From Gammaproteobacteria bacterium (lineage in GTDB: Bacteria; Pseudomonadota; Gammaproteobacteria; Methylococcales; Methylomonadaceae), in contig JAHJSQ010000151.1 in NCBI GenBank assembly GCA_018830325.1, positions 1 to 62,328 of the forward strand: 62,328 nucleotides of DNA, in the 5' to 3' direction. This document shows, in pieces, positions 42,206 to 50,279 of the stretch (positions are counted from its first letter, which is position 1; each line of letters opens with the position of its first letter). The notes beneath the pieces were generated by a model. The model was given only the letters and a program-made list of their open reading frames with translations. It searched no databases and was not told the DNA's origin. Both the position numbers and the translations under genes were made by a program.

Positions 42206-44275
42206 TTATTGCAAATCATCGACAAACTCGGACGGCATGTCGCCACACGAGACTAACAAATAATCCCGGGCGCGCGTGCATGCCACGTAAAGCAAATGCC
42301 GTTCGGTCTCGTAGACTTCTACCAGATCGGCTTGATCGCTTACCGATTCAATCCTGGCTTGTAATGGAACGATCTCGTCATCACATGCCATCACAGCAAC
42401 CGCTCGAAACTCCAAACCCTTGGCTGCGTGCATCGTACAAATCGAAACATGGCCGGTTGTCGTTTCGACACGTTCATCGAGCACCAGAAACGGTAAATTG
42501 GCCACCTTGACCGCCTCACCGGCGCGCGACAATTCATTTTCCGAACGAACAAACACCCCGATTTCATCCGGCTTCACACCGTTGCAGGTAAGATTGACCA
42601 ACCAATCGGCTACAGCGTTAGCTTCTTGTTCAATCGATTCCAACTTCATTATCGAAGGGTTCGGACCGTTGAATACCGAGATCGTGCCATCTCGCTCTTC
42701 GACATTGCCATCGACGTCCGCAACTTCAGGCCCCAACAACAAATCCGCTTTCGCCCGAATTTGGTGGGAAGTGCGATAGTTGATATGCAGCGTTCTCGAC
42801 CGCCCCCGCACATCGACGCCCAACGATTTCCAGGAAAAAGCCTGTTGAAAAATCCGCTGGCCCAAATCTCCGGCAAAAAACAGCGCATTTTCTCGATTAC
42901 CGCCCAGGGCGGCCAAAAAGCGTAACTGTGTCACGCTAATGTCCTGAGCCTCGTCGATGACGGCAAAATCGAACGGCAACCGCTTTTGATCGGTGAAATG
43001 CTGAGCCAGACGCGTAAAAACGGTAGCCAGAGTTATCAACTGGCGAGCATCTAAAGCAACTTTCACCTGTTCGAAAATCGCCCACAGCACTTTCCTTTGG
43101 GTTTCCGGCAATCGCGTTTTTCTGCCCAGCCGTTTGACGTCTCGATAAGCCTCCCAGCAATCCAACTGCCAGGCATCCACTACTTGCTGCCATTCGGAAA
43201 ACAGAAAGGTGTGGCTGAACTTATAGCCTTCTACACGTTTGGATGCGGTGCTCAACAAATCCCGGATCAAATGAGAATCCGCCAACCGGCATTTGCCAAA
43301 ATTAGACTCGTAAAGGCGTTGGCCGATTCCGTCCAACGCATGTACTTCCAACCGTTCGGCCAACCGGGGCTCTTGGCTAATCAGCCGCTTCAATTTATTA
43401 CGTAGCGCATGGGCCAATGTCGGCGAGAACGTAGCCAACAAAACCCGCACATCCGGATTTTGCCGGGTCAAATACACCGCGCGATGCAGTGCGACGATAG
43501 TTTTCCCTGTTCCGGCGGAACCGGAGACCCGTGCAGGCCCTTTGAACTCGCGCTCCACCCATTGACGTTGAGCGGGATGTAAAAATACCGTCCATTTCTC
43601 CCACGGGTAATCCAACGCCAAGGCCAATTCTTCCGCGTTCGCCATGATGCGAAAGCGGCGCAAGGCATCCGGATGCTGAAAAGGATCGGTGTCTGGCCCA
43701 ATGAGCAGCGGTATCGACGGTGTTTTACCGACAGCCACATCCAATAAGGCTTCGGACGCTTCTGCCGGTAAATGATCAGCTAAATCCAGAATCGAATCTT
43801 CATCCGCCGCCCGAACATCGACCAACCACTCGTGCGGCACGCCAAAGCCGAGCAATTCATCATCGGAAAATTTCTCGAACAACAATGGTTTATTGGGTTT
43901 GCCGATCGGAGTCTCGATGTATTTGGGAACGACGATTTCCTCGACGCGTTCGCGAATCTCGACAATCTGCGCCGCGCCGGTCTTCGGATGCGTCTCCAAC
44001 TTACGTCGCTCCGCCCAGTGATACGCCTTATCGTGGTGGTCGACGTAGCAAAGCATCAAACTGCTCTGCGTTTTGTGGACGATAATGCGAATATCGGTAT
44101 TGACCCGAACCGACCAAAAGTTCTTATCCTTAGCTCGATCCAATTTGTGAAAGCTGAATCCGGGATTCTCGGGATTCAATTGCAAATCGAACGCCGTGGT
44201 TTTAATGGCTTTTTGTTCTTCGCCGGTCAGTTTGGCGAGGCTGTCGGTGAAGGTATCTGCTATACGGAAATTCAT
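42206..44275 (-). CDS. UvrD/Rep-family helicase with N-terminal RelE/ParE-like domain
   Basis: A 689-residue fusion. Residues 3-90 have a RelE/ParE toxin-like pattern: KLDRAKDKNFWSVRVN, TDIRIIVHKTQSSLMLCYVD and HHDKAYHWAERR. After a linker comes a superfamily 1A helicase with Walker A GSAGTGKT (253-260), the Q-motif-like LHPAQRQWVE (233-242), motif II IDEAQD (441-446), TMHAAKGLEF and motif VI LLYVACTRARDYLL. ATG 44275 is preferred (AAAGG upstream); GTG at 44278 is possible. A 76-residue gene lies 21 bases upstream. The RelE-like part may bind RNA or a partner rather than cleave mRNA. A defence role is inferred from the island. Confidence 0.85.
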   Translation of the reverse strand: MNFRIADTFTDSLAKLTGEEQKAIKTTAFDLQLNPENPGFSFHKLDRAKDKNFWSVRVNTDIRIIVHKTQSSLMLCYVDHHDKAYHWAERRKLETHPKTGAAQIVEIRERVEEIVVPKYIETPIGKPNKPLLFEKFSDDELLGFGVPHEWLVDVRAADEDSILDLADHLPAEASEALLDVAVGKTPSIPLLIGPDTDPFQHPDALRRFRIMANAEELALALDYPWEKWTVFLHPAQRQWVEREFKGPARVSGSAGTGKTIVALHRAVYLTRQNPDVRVLLATFSPTLAHALRNKLKRLISQEPRLAERLEVHALDGIGQRLYESNFGKCRLADSHLIRDLLSTASKRVEGYKFSHTFLFSEWQQVVDAWQLDCWEAYRDVKRLGRKTRLPETQRKVLWAIFEQVKVALDARQLITLATVFTRLAQHFTDQKRLPFDFAVIDEAQDISVTQLRFLAALGGNRENALFFAGDLGQRIFQQAFSWKSLGVDVRGRSRTLHINYRTSHQIRAKADLLLGPEVADVDGNVEERDGTISVFNGPNPSIMKLESIEQEANAVADWLVNLTCNGVKPDEIGVFVRSENELSRAGEAVKVANLPFLVLDERVETTTGHVSICTMHAAKGLEFRAVAVMACDDEIVPLQARIESVSDQADLVEVYETERHLLYVACTRARDYLLVSCGDMPSEFVDDLQ

Positions 44276-44296
44276 CACGAACCTTTTGCTAGCGCA

Positions 44297-44527
44297 TCAT
44301 GCAACATGTTTCAACTTCACATCCAGTTCCTGATGCAAATGCAGGTAATGCCGATAGTCGTTGACCCATTCAACCAATTCCGCATCGTCGGGCATTTTTC
44401 TCTGGCTGTATCGATAAAAAAACTCTTCCGAATCCGTATGATGTTGACTTGCACGAATACTGAGCCGTTTGGCAATTTCGATCAGCGCATCGAGCGGTGA
44501 CGAGTATTGGATGGTTTGTTTGCGCAT
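44297..44527 (-). CDS. Small hypothetical protein, possible antitoxin-like partner
   Basis: A 76-residue soluble, mostly helical, charged protein (SPLDALIEIAKRLSI ... DDAELVEWVNDYRHYLHLHQ). No known domain is recognised. It ends just before the RelE-UvrD gene, the position an antitoxin takes relative to a RelE/ParE toxin. This is positional inference only. It is clearly a gene because of its size, its spacing and its use of the island's common strand. Confidence 0.6.
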   Translation of the reverse strand: MRKQTIQYSSPLDALIEIAKRLSIRASQHHTDSEEFFYRYSQRKMPDDAELVEWVNDYRHYLHLHQELDVKLKHVA

Positions 44528-44686
44528 AATTTTTACCTTTGTAGATTTGGTATACGGGATTGACCGAATTTAGTTACAGGTCAAATACTGTGGCTTTGAC
44601 AGCTTTTTGCTCGTCGCAGTGAATTTTGCTAGGCTATGGAATGAGGGAATGAGATGTCAGAAATTTGGAAGTCCATATCCAAATAT

Positions 44687-45271
44687 CTATCGCTTAGCCA
44701 TTGAGTTTACAGAAAACTCTGAATGAAATAACTTTGCAAAATCGACATCGTTTAATTCGGTCTCATTGTAATTACCGATTCGTTTTGCTAACTGAAGTGC
44801 TGCACCACCTGGAGAAGGAACAAACAAGACTTTGGATGTTGGGTGAAAGCCTTTAAATAAGTTGTATTCATCTTCAACTCCTTCCATTCCTCCTATAAAC
44901 ACAGCCGCCTCCAAGTCTTCCCTCGACAACATTGCCTCACGCATTGCTAATAAACTTGCCTCTCGATCGTGATCAACAGCATCAACGTAGATGACGTTAC
45001 GAAAGAATTGATTTTCCTCTGGATAACGGTCTTCAAAAAATCTGCTCTGATATAGGACAACAGAATGTGAATAGTCAACGCTAAGATCTTGGCATATTGT
45101 CCAGATCATAGGCGTGATAGCAGGATGACCTCCCCAAACGATCTGTTTATCTCGAATGACCGCCAGTACGAACTCCCTAACAGCAATTTGGATAAGAAAA
45201 GGATCCGCAGTTTCATAATAATTACCACGACCTATTATAGGAACGCTTGCTGATAAGAAAATCGCGCTCAT
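44687..45271 (-). CDS. Stand-alone SLOG-domain protein (TIR-associated, TPALS-like)
   Basis: A 194-residue Rossmann-like protein. It has the opening strand SAIFLSASVPIIGR (2-15), IVWGGHPAITPMIW (44-57), SVVLYQSRFFEDRYP (70-84), AAVFIGGMEGVEDEY (122-136) and VLFVPSPGGAALQLAKRIG (148-166). This pattern fits the SLOG nucleotide-binding superfamily, specifically the TIR/PNP-associated class. In Thoeris ThsA a SLOG domain senses a TIR-made cyclic ADP-ribose signal; here the domain has no fused effector. ATG 45271 is chosen because GGGAG lies 8 bases upstream and it follows the TIR stop by 2 bases; the longer frame from 45301 overlaps that gene. Last gene of the four-gene set. Confidence 0.82.
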   Translation of the reverse strand: MSAIFLSASVPIIGRGNYYETADPFLIQIAVREFVLAVIRDKQIVWGGHPAITPMIWTICQDLSVDYSHSVVLYQSRFFEDRYPEENQFFRNVIYVDAVDHDREASLLAMREAMLSREDLEAAVFIGGMEGVEDEYNLFKGFHPTSKVLFVPSPGGAALQLAKRIGNYNETELNDVDFAKLFHSEFSVNSMAKR

Positions 45272-45273
45272 TA

Positions 45274-46416
45274 TTAAGTCTCCCAATCGGCAAATTGCCA
45301 TGCCGCTTCATTTGCTTTGACCCAACGAGCCGACTTGATATGACTACCCAACCAATCTAAATGCTCTTGCCAACTCGGATGCAGTCCAACATGATCATAA
45401 ACCACTGCCACAGACTGTCCTGGAGCATTTTTTGTCGCATCATGTAAAGTAGTAGAAGTGGGTACGCCCACAGTAGGATAAACGACAATATCTCGCCCGT
45501 TGGCCAATTTCACAAAGACAGCTTTATTTAATCCAACACCAGTTACACTACCACCAATTAATTCAATTGAACTACGTAAATTACTAACAAGATTCCGATT
45601 TCGGACAGCAAGACTTTGGCTACGCACAGTTTCAAGTTGAGAACATATTCGTGTGATGGCGCTATTGGTTAAACTTCCAGTACCTGAGTCAATCTCATCA
45701 TCAGCAAGAACAAGACGACTCACAGTTGCAGTACGTGGAGATGGGGTAAAGTTCGGCCATTGGACACTAAGTACGGAAATACCTTTTGCTAAAGCTCTTC
45801 CAAACTCTGCACTTGTCCAGCGACTGGAAAAATAAGTGGGAGTATCCAGCATCAATAAAACATCGGAATCACAAAGACGATGCCAAAGGTTTGTTTGAAA
45901 ATCTTCAGCTGGGGCAATTGCGTGAGTATCTAAGAACACATCGAAGCATTTTGATGACAGGTAATCGAATAATTGAACAGCTGCACCACATGCTTCATCT
46001 CTTCGGTAACTTAAAAACACTCTCCTCTGACGGGGCAAGAGCTCCGCACACCCTAACAATGCACTGGCAATTTTTTTCGCCCCGTCTTTACCATAGTCCA
46101 GACAATTTAAATGTTGAAGAACTGATGGAATTTCTTCATTTACTTTTTTTATGTCAGAAATAACAGGTAAGATTGGAATAGATCTACTTAATAAGTTATC
46201 TAGGTGTTCCACAGGAGCATTCTTGCCTCCGAAGAAAACTGCCGCGGCTGCTCTCTTTTGGTTAGGATCAAATGGTTCAGGATATATCGCCCATCCTATT
46301 TCTTTACCAATCTGCAAGCCAAACGGCTGAATAGCTTCAGAGACAAATTGCTCAAGTTCTCTAATCTGCTTTTTCGAGGGAGAGCCAAGTAGCGCCAATT
46401 CATAAAGAAAAGCCAT
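45274..46416 (-). CDS. Three-part TIR-domain protein
   Basis: A 380-residue protein. The central TIR domain spans about 131-225: RRVFLSYRRDE (131-141), FDVFLDTHAIAPAEDF (158-173), CDSDVLLMLDTPTYFSSRW (182-200) and SAEFGRALAKGISVL (202-216), with candidate NADase Glu204. The N-terminal 125 residues resemble the second half of another TIR-like fold (AAAAVFFGG, RSIPILPVISD, IPSVLQHLNCLDY) without an obvious catalytic Glu, so it may be a degenerate TIR or other Rossmannoid module. The C-terminal 100 residues (FVKLANGRDIVVYPTVGVP ... HPSWQEHLDWLG) match nothing I know. The start follows AAAAGG; the gap from the preceding TIR gene is 10 bases. Confidence 0.85.
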   Translation of the reverse strand: MAFLYELALLGSPSKKQIRELEQFVSEAIQPFGLQIGKEIGWAIYPEPFDPNQKRAAAAVFFGGKNAPVEHLDNLLSRSIPILPVISDIKKVNEEIPSVLQHLNCLDYGKDGAKKIASALLGCAELLPRQRRVFLSYRRDEACGAAVQLFDYLSSKCFDVFLDTHAIAPAEDFQTNLWHRLCDSDVLLMLDTPTYFSSRWTSAEFGRALAKGISVLSVQWPNFTPSPRTATVSRLVLADDEIDSGTGSLTNSAITRICSQLETVRSQSLAVRNRNLVSNLRSSIELIGGSVTGVGLNKAVFVKLANGRDIVVYPTVGVPTSTTLHDATKNAPGQSVAVVYDHVGLHPSWQEHLDWLGSHIKSARWVKANEAAWQFADWET

Positions 46417-46426
46417 AGTTTACCTT

Positions 46427-46945
46427 TTAAAAGTTTCTCAGCCAGATACCATTAGTCTCTCCAGGGCGCCATACAGCTAAGTCTCCACGTAGTTGATTTA
46501 AATAACCCCAGTCGATTTTACGGTAAAGATCTAAATATTCGTTGCCATGAGTTTTAGCGCCATCAGTAGTTGGTATTATCAAAATTTGATCAATCTGCTT
46601 TTTTCCATCTGCATAGCCAATCTCCCAAGGACACCATCTTGATGCCATCGAGTTGGCCGTTGCTAAAAAAAGGAATAAATTATGATCCACAATCTTTTGT
46701 TTAATATTTCCAGCAGTCTGGCGATTCGGTGTTTCAGGCATGGACTCATCTGCCCAATCCACGTAAATTTGCCAATCAGACTCGGTAAATAGGGTAACCA
46801 ATCCCTTTACCAGATCTTGATCTTTATGACTGTGGCATAGGAAAGCAGTCTTAAAACTTGACGCTCGCGCTTCGTCTAATGTTTTGGTCCTAATAGTTCT
46901 GAAGCGATATGAGGCATTGCGTAAATCATTAATTGAAATAGCCAT
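46427..46945 (-). CDS. Compact TIR-domain protein
   Basis: A 172-residue protein with a single TIR domain (about 31-130). KTAFLCHSHKDQDLVKGLV is the first strand and box 1, WQIYVDWADESMP follows, and RWCPWEIGYADGKK (103-116) holds the likely catalytic Glu108 of NAD-cleaving TIRs. DQILIIPTTD is a late strand. The 30 N-terminal residues are helical. AAGGAAG lies 8 bases before the ATG. It is the second gene of the TIR/SLOG set, 12 bases after the ThsB-like gene. Confidence 0.88.
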   Translation of the reverse strand: MAISINDLRNASYRFRTIRTKTLDEARASSFKTAFLCHSHKDQDLVKGLVTLFTESDWQIYVDWADESMPETPNRQTAGNIKQKIVDHNLFLFLATANSMASRWCPWEIGYADGKKQIDQILIIPTTDGAKTHGNEYLDLYRKIDWGYLNQLRGDLAVWRPGETNGIWLRNF

Positions 46946-46957
46946 AGCATATCTTCC

Positions 46958-47443
46958 TTAGCGTCCCGCTGCCTTAGCGGCAGTCTCAATCCAAGATGCC
47001 AAATTTGTATACCCGTCATCTCTAACCCAATCATAAGTTTTGTATAGGCTGGATAAGGGTATCTTAGAACCGTTTCGAGTTATTTCCCAATAATCAAGCG
47101 GGTTCATTCCTTTTGAATCTGTGCCTAGTTGAGGATCCTTCACATTGTGAATATAAATTCCTAAAATCCCTTTACCAAGCTCATAACTGCGCTTGATTTC
47201 GTGCCGAACCCACGGACGGTTATATGTCCCAGAGCCTATTAGAACTACCGTAACTGATGTTCCATTAAGTTGACCCTCAATCCATTTCTCGATACCAGTC
47301 TTACGTTTGACGGTTTCCCAAACGGCTTTGTCATAAAAAGGTTGAGCATCACCTTTTGACCTTACAACCCATGAATTACGAACTTGCACAACCCGACGGA
47401 CATCACGGTCATAGTGAAAACTAAAAAATACCTTTCTTGCCAC
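46958..47443 (-). CDS. ThsB-like TIR protein (DUF1863 family)
   Basis: A 161-residue protein of the TIR-like family that includes Thoeris ThsB. Evidence: RKVFFSFHYDRDVRRVVQVR (3-22), a family hallmark; SVTVVLIGSGTYNRPWVRHE (63-82), with conserved Glu82; and GKGILGIYIHNVKD. ThsB proteins synthesise a cyclic ADP-ribose-type signal after phage infection. The start is GTG, supported by AAAGGTG 7 bases upstream. It is the first gene of the set and lies 34 bases after mod, so read-through from the restriction system is possible. No ThsA-type effector (SIR2-SLOG or macro-TM) was found. Confidence 0.88.
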   Translation of the reverse strand: MARKVFFSFHYDRDVRRVVQVRNSWVVRSKGDAQPFYDKAVWETVKRKTGIEKWIEGQLNGTSVTVVLIGSGTYNRPWVRHEIKRSYELGKGILGIYIHNVKDPQLGTDSKGMNPLDYWEITRNGSKIPLSSLYKTYDWVRDDGYTNLASWIETAAKAAGR

Positions 47444-47477
47444 TTATTCACACCTTTCAGATCGTTGGTTGCTAAAA

Positions 47478-50264
47478 TTAAGCTCTGAATACCTTCATCA
47501 CCTCGTCCCCGAGATGATTAATCACTTTCACCGCAATTCGCCCGGATTTGGGTTTTTCGAATGGCCTTGAGGTATCGCTGTTCAGCGTGGCCCAGGCTTC
47601 TTCGTTGATTTCGGCTTTTAGGGTGGTTTTCAAGGCTTTGTAGGGATCGTTGGCGCCTAGGAAATAGGCGTGGCGGACGAAGAAGCTTTCTTCGTTGTAG
47701 TCGGTATCGATGAACCAGCAGGCGATGCCTTCGGCGCCGTCGCTGCGGACTTCGCCGGTGTTGGGGTGGAACACGTCGACGCCGTTGACTTTGACTTGAA
47801 TCTTGCCGCCTTCGGCGTCGAGGATATCGATGTCCGGCTCTCCGAAGATCACGAACAAATTGCCTTTACCGGTGTTTTTCAGGTCGTCGGCCATGTGCAA
47901 GTCGGCGTTCATGCGGGCTTTCAGTACCGGGATGCGGCCGAGTTTGTCGAATTCCGAGGAATGGGCGTCATAGTTAAAGGCACAAGCGATCAGTACGTCA
48001 AAACCGGCGTCGCCGGCTTCGCGGGCGGCGGCAACCAGATCGGGGCGGGAGACGGTGCCGAATTCCGGGCCGATGAAGATGGCCGCGCGCTTCTCGGTAC
48101 CGGAATCTTCTTCGCCTTCCCTATAGAGGCCTTCGGCGCAAATCAGTTCGCCGGGCCAAGGGATAAGCGATGTGAAGTCGATTTTGTCGGTTTTATGCGC
48201 TTGCTGCACGCCGGCTGTTTTCAGGTTTTCCAGAACCATTTGCACGAAATCGCGTTCTTCGCGGTACTCGGAATCCGCTTCGGTCACGCCATCGACAAGG
48301 TCGTCGTTTTCATCGACGGTCAATACCCGATGCGGCGACAGACTTTCGACGGTGAACGGCCCTGCGACGCGGACTTTTTTCTTGTCTTCGTAGGGTTTGT
48401 CGTACAGGTATTCGAAATCGGCTTTCGCTGCGATCGAGGCGTCGATTTCTTGTTGGCGGGCGATGCAGTGTTGCCACCATTCCGCATGTAATTGTTTTGC
48501 GGCATCCGGCCAGTTGGCGTCGGCTTCGCGGGGAATTTCCCATTCTTCAAAAGGTTTGAATGGCGTAGGTTGGGCTGAGCGGGAGCGATGCCCAACGTTC
48601 GAGGCGCCCGATTGTTGGGCATCACGTTGTTCGGCCCAACCTACGAGAATCGAGTTCAGTTGCTCGCGCAGCGGTTCCAGCTTTTCCTGGAATTTGTCCC
48701 AGATGACGTCGATTTCGGCATTGTTGGCGATGGCCTTTAGCGTGATATGCGGTACACGCTGATAAACAAAGCCGTGCCGGATATTGCCGCTGGTACGTTG
48801 GCTGGACGGTGCAGTGCGAGTTAGTTCGGCTTCCTTGCGTTGGCCTTCGTAGCTATCGGCCAGCAAGTAATACGGATAACGTGCGCCCATGATGCGGGCA
48901 CGGGCCAAAGCCAACGCGACGCGAGACGTGTCGATGGTAATCCAGCGGCGGCCCCATTGTTCGGCGACATAGGCGGTGGTGCCGGAGCCGCAAGTGGGGT
49001 CGAGCACAAGGTCGCCCGGATCGGTAGCCATTAACAAGCATCGGCTAATTACCGTTGTGGCTGTTTGAACCACGTAGACTTTTTCAGCAGCAAAAGCCCC
49101 AATTTGTGTATCAAGCCAGCGGCTATTTATTGGTGAGACCGATCTCTCAGAAAGTATTTTTTTTGCTCTAATTTGGGTTTTACTAACCCGAACAATTCGT
49201 TCAGCTCTGGCAAGACGCGGCATGCCAACTGTATGTTCGTTACTCCAGTGTCTTGCGACCGAAGGAAAAAAAATTTGATTTTGAAATTCGAATGGTTGTG
49301 GTGTGCTGGCAGCTCCTTGACTGGTTAAGTCTCCAAGTTCGTATTCGTCGTCTTGGTCAAATTCCTTTTTGAAGAAGAGCTGCCTATATTTAGTAAGACT
49401 CTTATTTTTTGAATACCAAAGAACATAGTCTGTGGCAGATGCTAGAAACTTAGATGTTCTCCCCGTTGAAGTTGCATAACCTATTTGTGAAATGCAATTC
49501 TCATCTCCAAAAACTTCATCCATCACTGCCCGCACCCGATGCACATTCTCATCGCCAATCTGTACGAAAATCGAGCCGGAGTCGGTCAATAAATCCCGCG
49601 CCACGGTCAACCGGTCGCGCAGATACGTTAAATAGGAATGAATGCCGTCGCGCCAGGTATCGCGAAAGGCTTTGACCTGTTCCGGCTCGCGGGTAATGTG
49701 GTCGGTGTTGCCGTCTTTGACGTCGCGGCTGGTGGTGGACCACTGGAAGTTGGAGTTGAATTTGATGCCGTACGGCGGATCGAAATAAATGCATTGCACC
49801 TTGCCGCGCAAACCTTCGCGTTCGGCCAAGCTGGCCATGACAGCTAAGCTGTCGCCCAAAATCATGCGGTTGGACCAATGGCCGTCGTGGCGATAAAACT
49901 CGGTTTTGGCGTTGTCGTTGGGCAGTCCGTTGAAGTCGGAAAACAGATCAATTTGATCGGGTTCCGCCGGTTGCCGGCTTTCGGTGCGACGCAGCAAGTC
50001 GTCGATCAAGACCTTGGGATGGACTTTTTCCTGGATATACAGTGGAGGTGCATGCACGACCAAGTCCGACCAATCCTGCTCGTCCTTGCCGCGCCAAACC
50101 AATTGAGGGTCGAGGTCGCAGTTACGTCGCTCATAGGCCAAACGAATCGGGCTTTGCTCGTCCTTGGCCATCACCGATTGGTATTCGGCAGTGGGAATGT
50201 TAAGGCGGGTGGCGTCGTCGTGGGTCAGGGTTTCGACGCTGAGTTTGCTGGTATCTTTGGCCAT
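47478..50264 (-). CDS. mod: Type III DNA methyltransferase (Mod), beta-class N6-adenine
   Basis: A 928-residue modification/specificity subunit. DPPYGIKF (162-169, motif IV) precedes DPTCGSGTT (422-430, motif I), the beta-class order. The target-recognition domain lies between them. Bases about 49030-49505 (residues about 253-411) are visibly more AT-rich than both flanks, coinciding with that domain. A palindromic repeat is embedded in frame at 48564-48645 (residues about 540-567). It pairs with res, and a DinD-like gene lies between the two. Long antisense open frames here are shadows. Confidence 0.93.
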   Translation of the reverse strand: MAKDTSKLSVETLTHDDATRLNIPTAEYQSVMAKDEQSPIRLAYERRNCDLDPQLVWRGKDEQDWSDLVVHAPPLYIQEKVHPKVLIDDLLRRTESRQPAEPDQIDLFSDFNGLPNDNAKTEFYRHDGHWSNRMILGDSLAVMASLAEREGLRGKVQCIYFDPPYGIKFNSNFQWSTTSRDVKDGNTDHITREPEQVKAFRDTWRDGIHSYLTYLRDRLTVARDLLTDSGSIFVQIGDENVHRVRAVMDEVFGDENCISQIGYATSTGRTSKFLASATDYVLWYSKNKSLTKYRQLFFKKEFDQDDEYELGDLTSQGAASTPQPFEFQNQIFFPSVARHWSNEHTVGMPRLARAERIVRVSKTQIRAKKILSERSVSPINSRWLDTQIGAFAAEKVYVVQTATTVISRCLLMATDPGDLVLDPTCGSGTTAYVAEQWGRRWITIDTSRVALALARARIMGARYPYYLLADSYEGQRKEAELTRTAPSSQRTSGNIRHGFVYQRVPHITLKAIANNAEIDVIWDKFQEKLEPLREQLNSILVGWAEQRDAQQSGASNVGHRSRSAQPTPFKPFEEWEIPREADANWPDAAKQLHAEWWQHCIARQQEIDASIAAKADFEYLYDKPYEDKKKVRVAGPFTVESLSPHRVLTVDENDDLVDGVTEADSEYREERDFVQMVLENLKTAGVQQAHKTDKIDFTSLIPWPGELICAEGLYREGEEDSGTEKRAAIFIGPEFGTVSRPDLVAAAREAGDAGFDVLIACAFNYDAHSSEFDKLGRIPVLKARMNADLHMADDLKNTGKGNLFVIFGEPDIDILDAEGGKIQVKVNGVDVFHPNTGEVRSDGAEGIACWFIDTDYNEESFFVRHAYFLGANDPYKALKTTLKAEINEEAWATLNSDTSRPFEKPKSGRIAVKVINHLGDEVMKVFRA
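48564..48645. repeat. Palindromic repeat embedded in the mod coding sequence
   Basis: Outer arms cgtaggttgggc (48564-48575) and gcccaacctacg (48634-48645) are perfect complements. Inner arms gatgcccaac (48587-48596) and gttgggcatc (48613-48622) are also perfect. The roughly 82-base element is read through in frame. The encoded stretch (GWAEQRDAQQSGASNVGHRS and onwards) looks like a linker. The cgtaggttgggc type is, from memory, a dispersed palindromic repeat in several proteobacteria. Confidence 0.75.
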
Positions 50265-50279
50265 GAGTGTCCGTTGAGT

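Noticed and set aside
43832-44500. Plus-strand open frame of 222 codons across the RelE-UvrD start
   Set aside because: It runs antisense to the helicase and the 76-residue gene, both of which have coherent family or operon evidence.
47670-48491. Long plus-strand open frame (273 codons) antisense to mod
   Set aside because: It mirrors the codon structure of a GC-rich real gene whose product has full methyltransferase motifs; the antisense product has a monotonous Val/Ala/Phe/Asp composition and no family signature.
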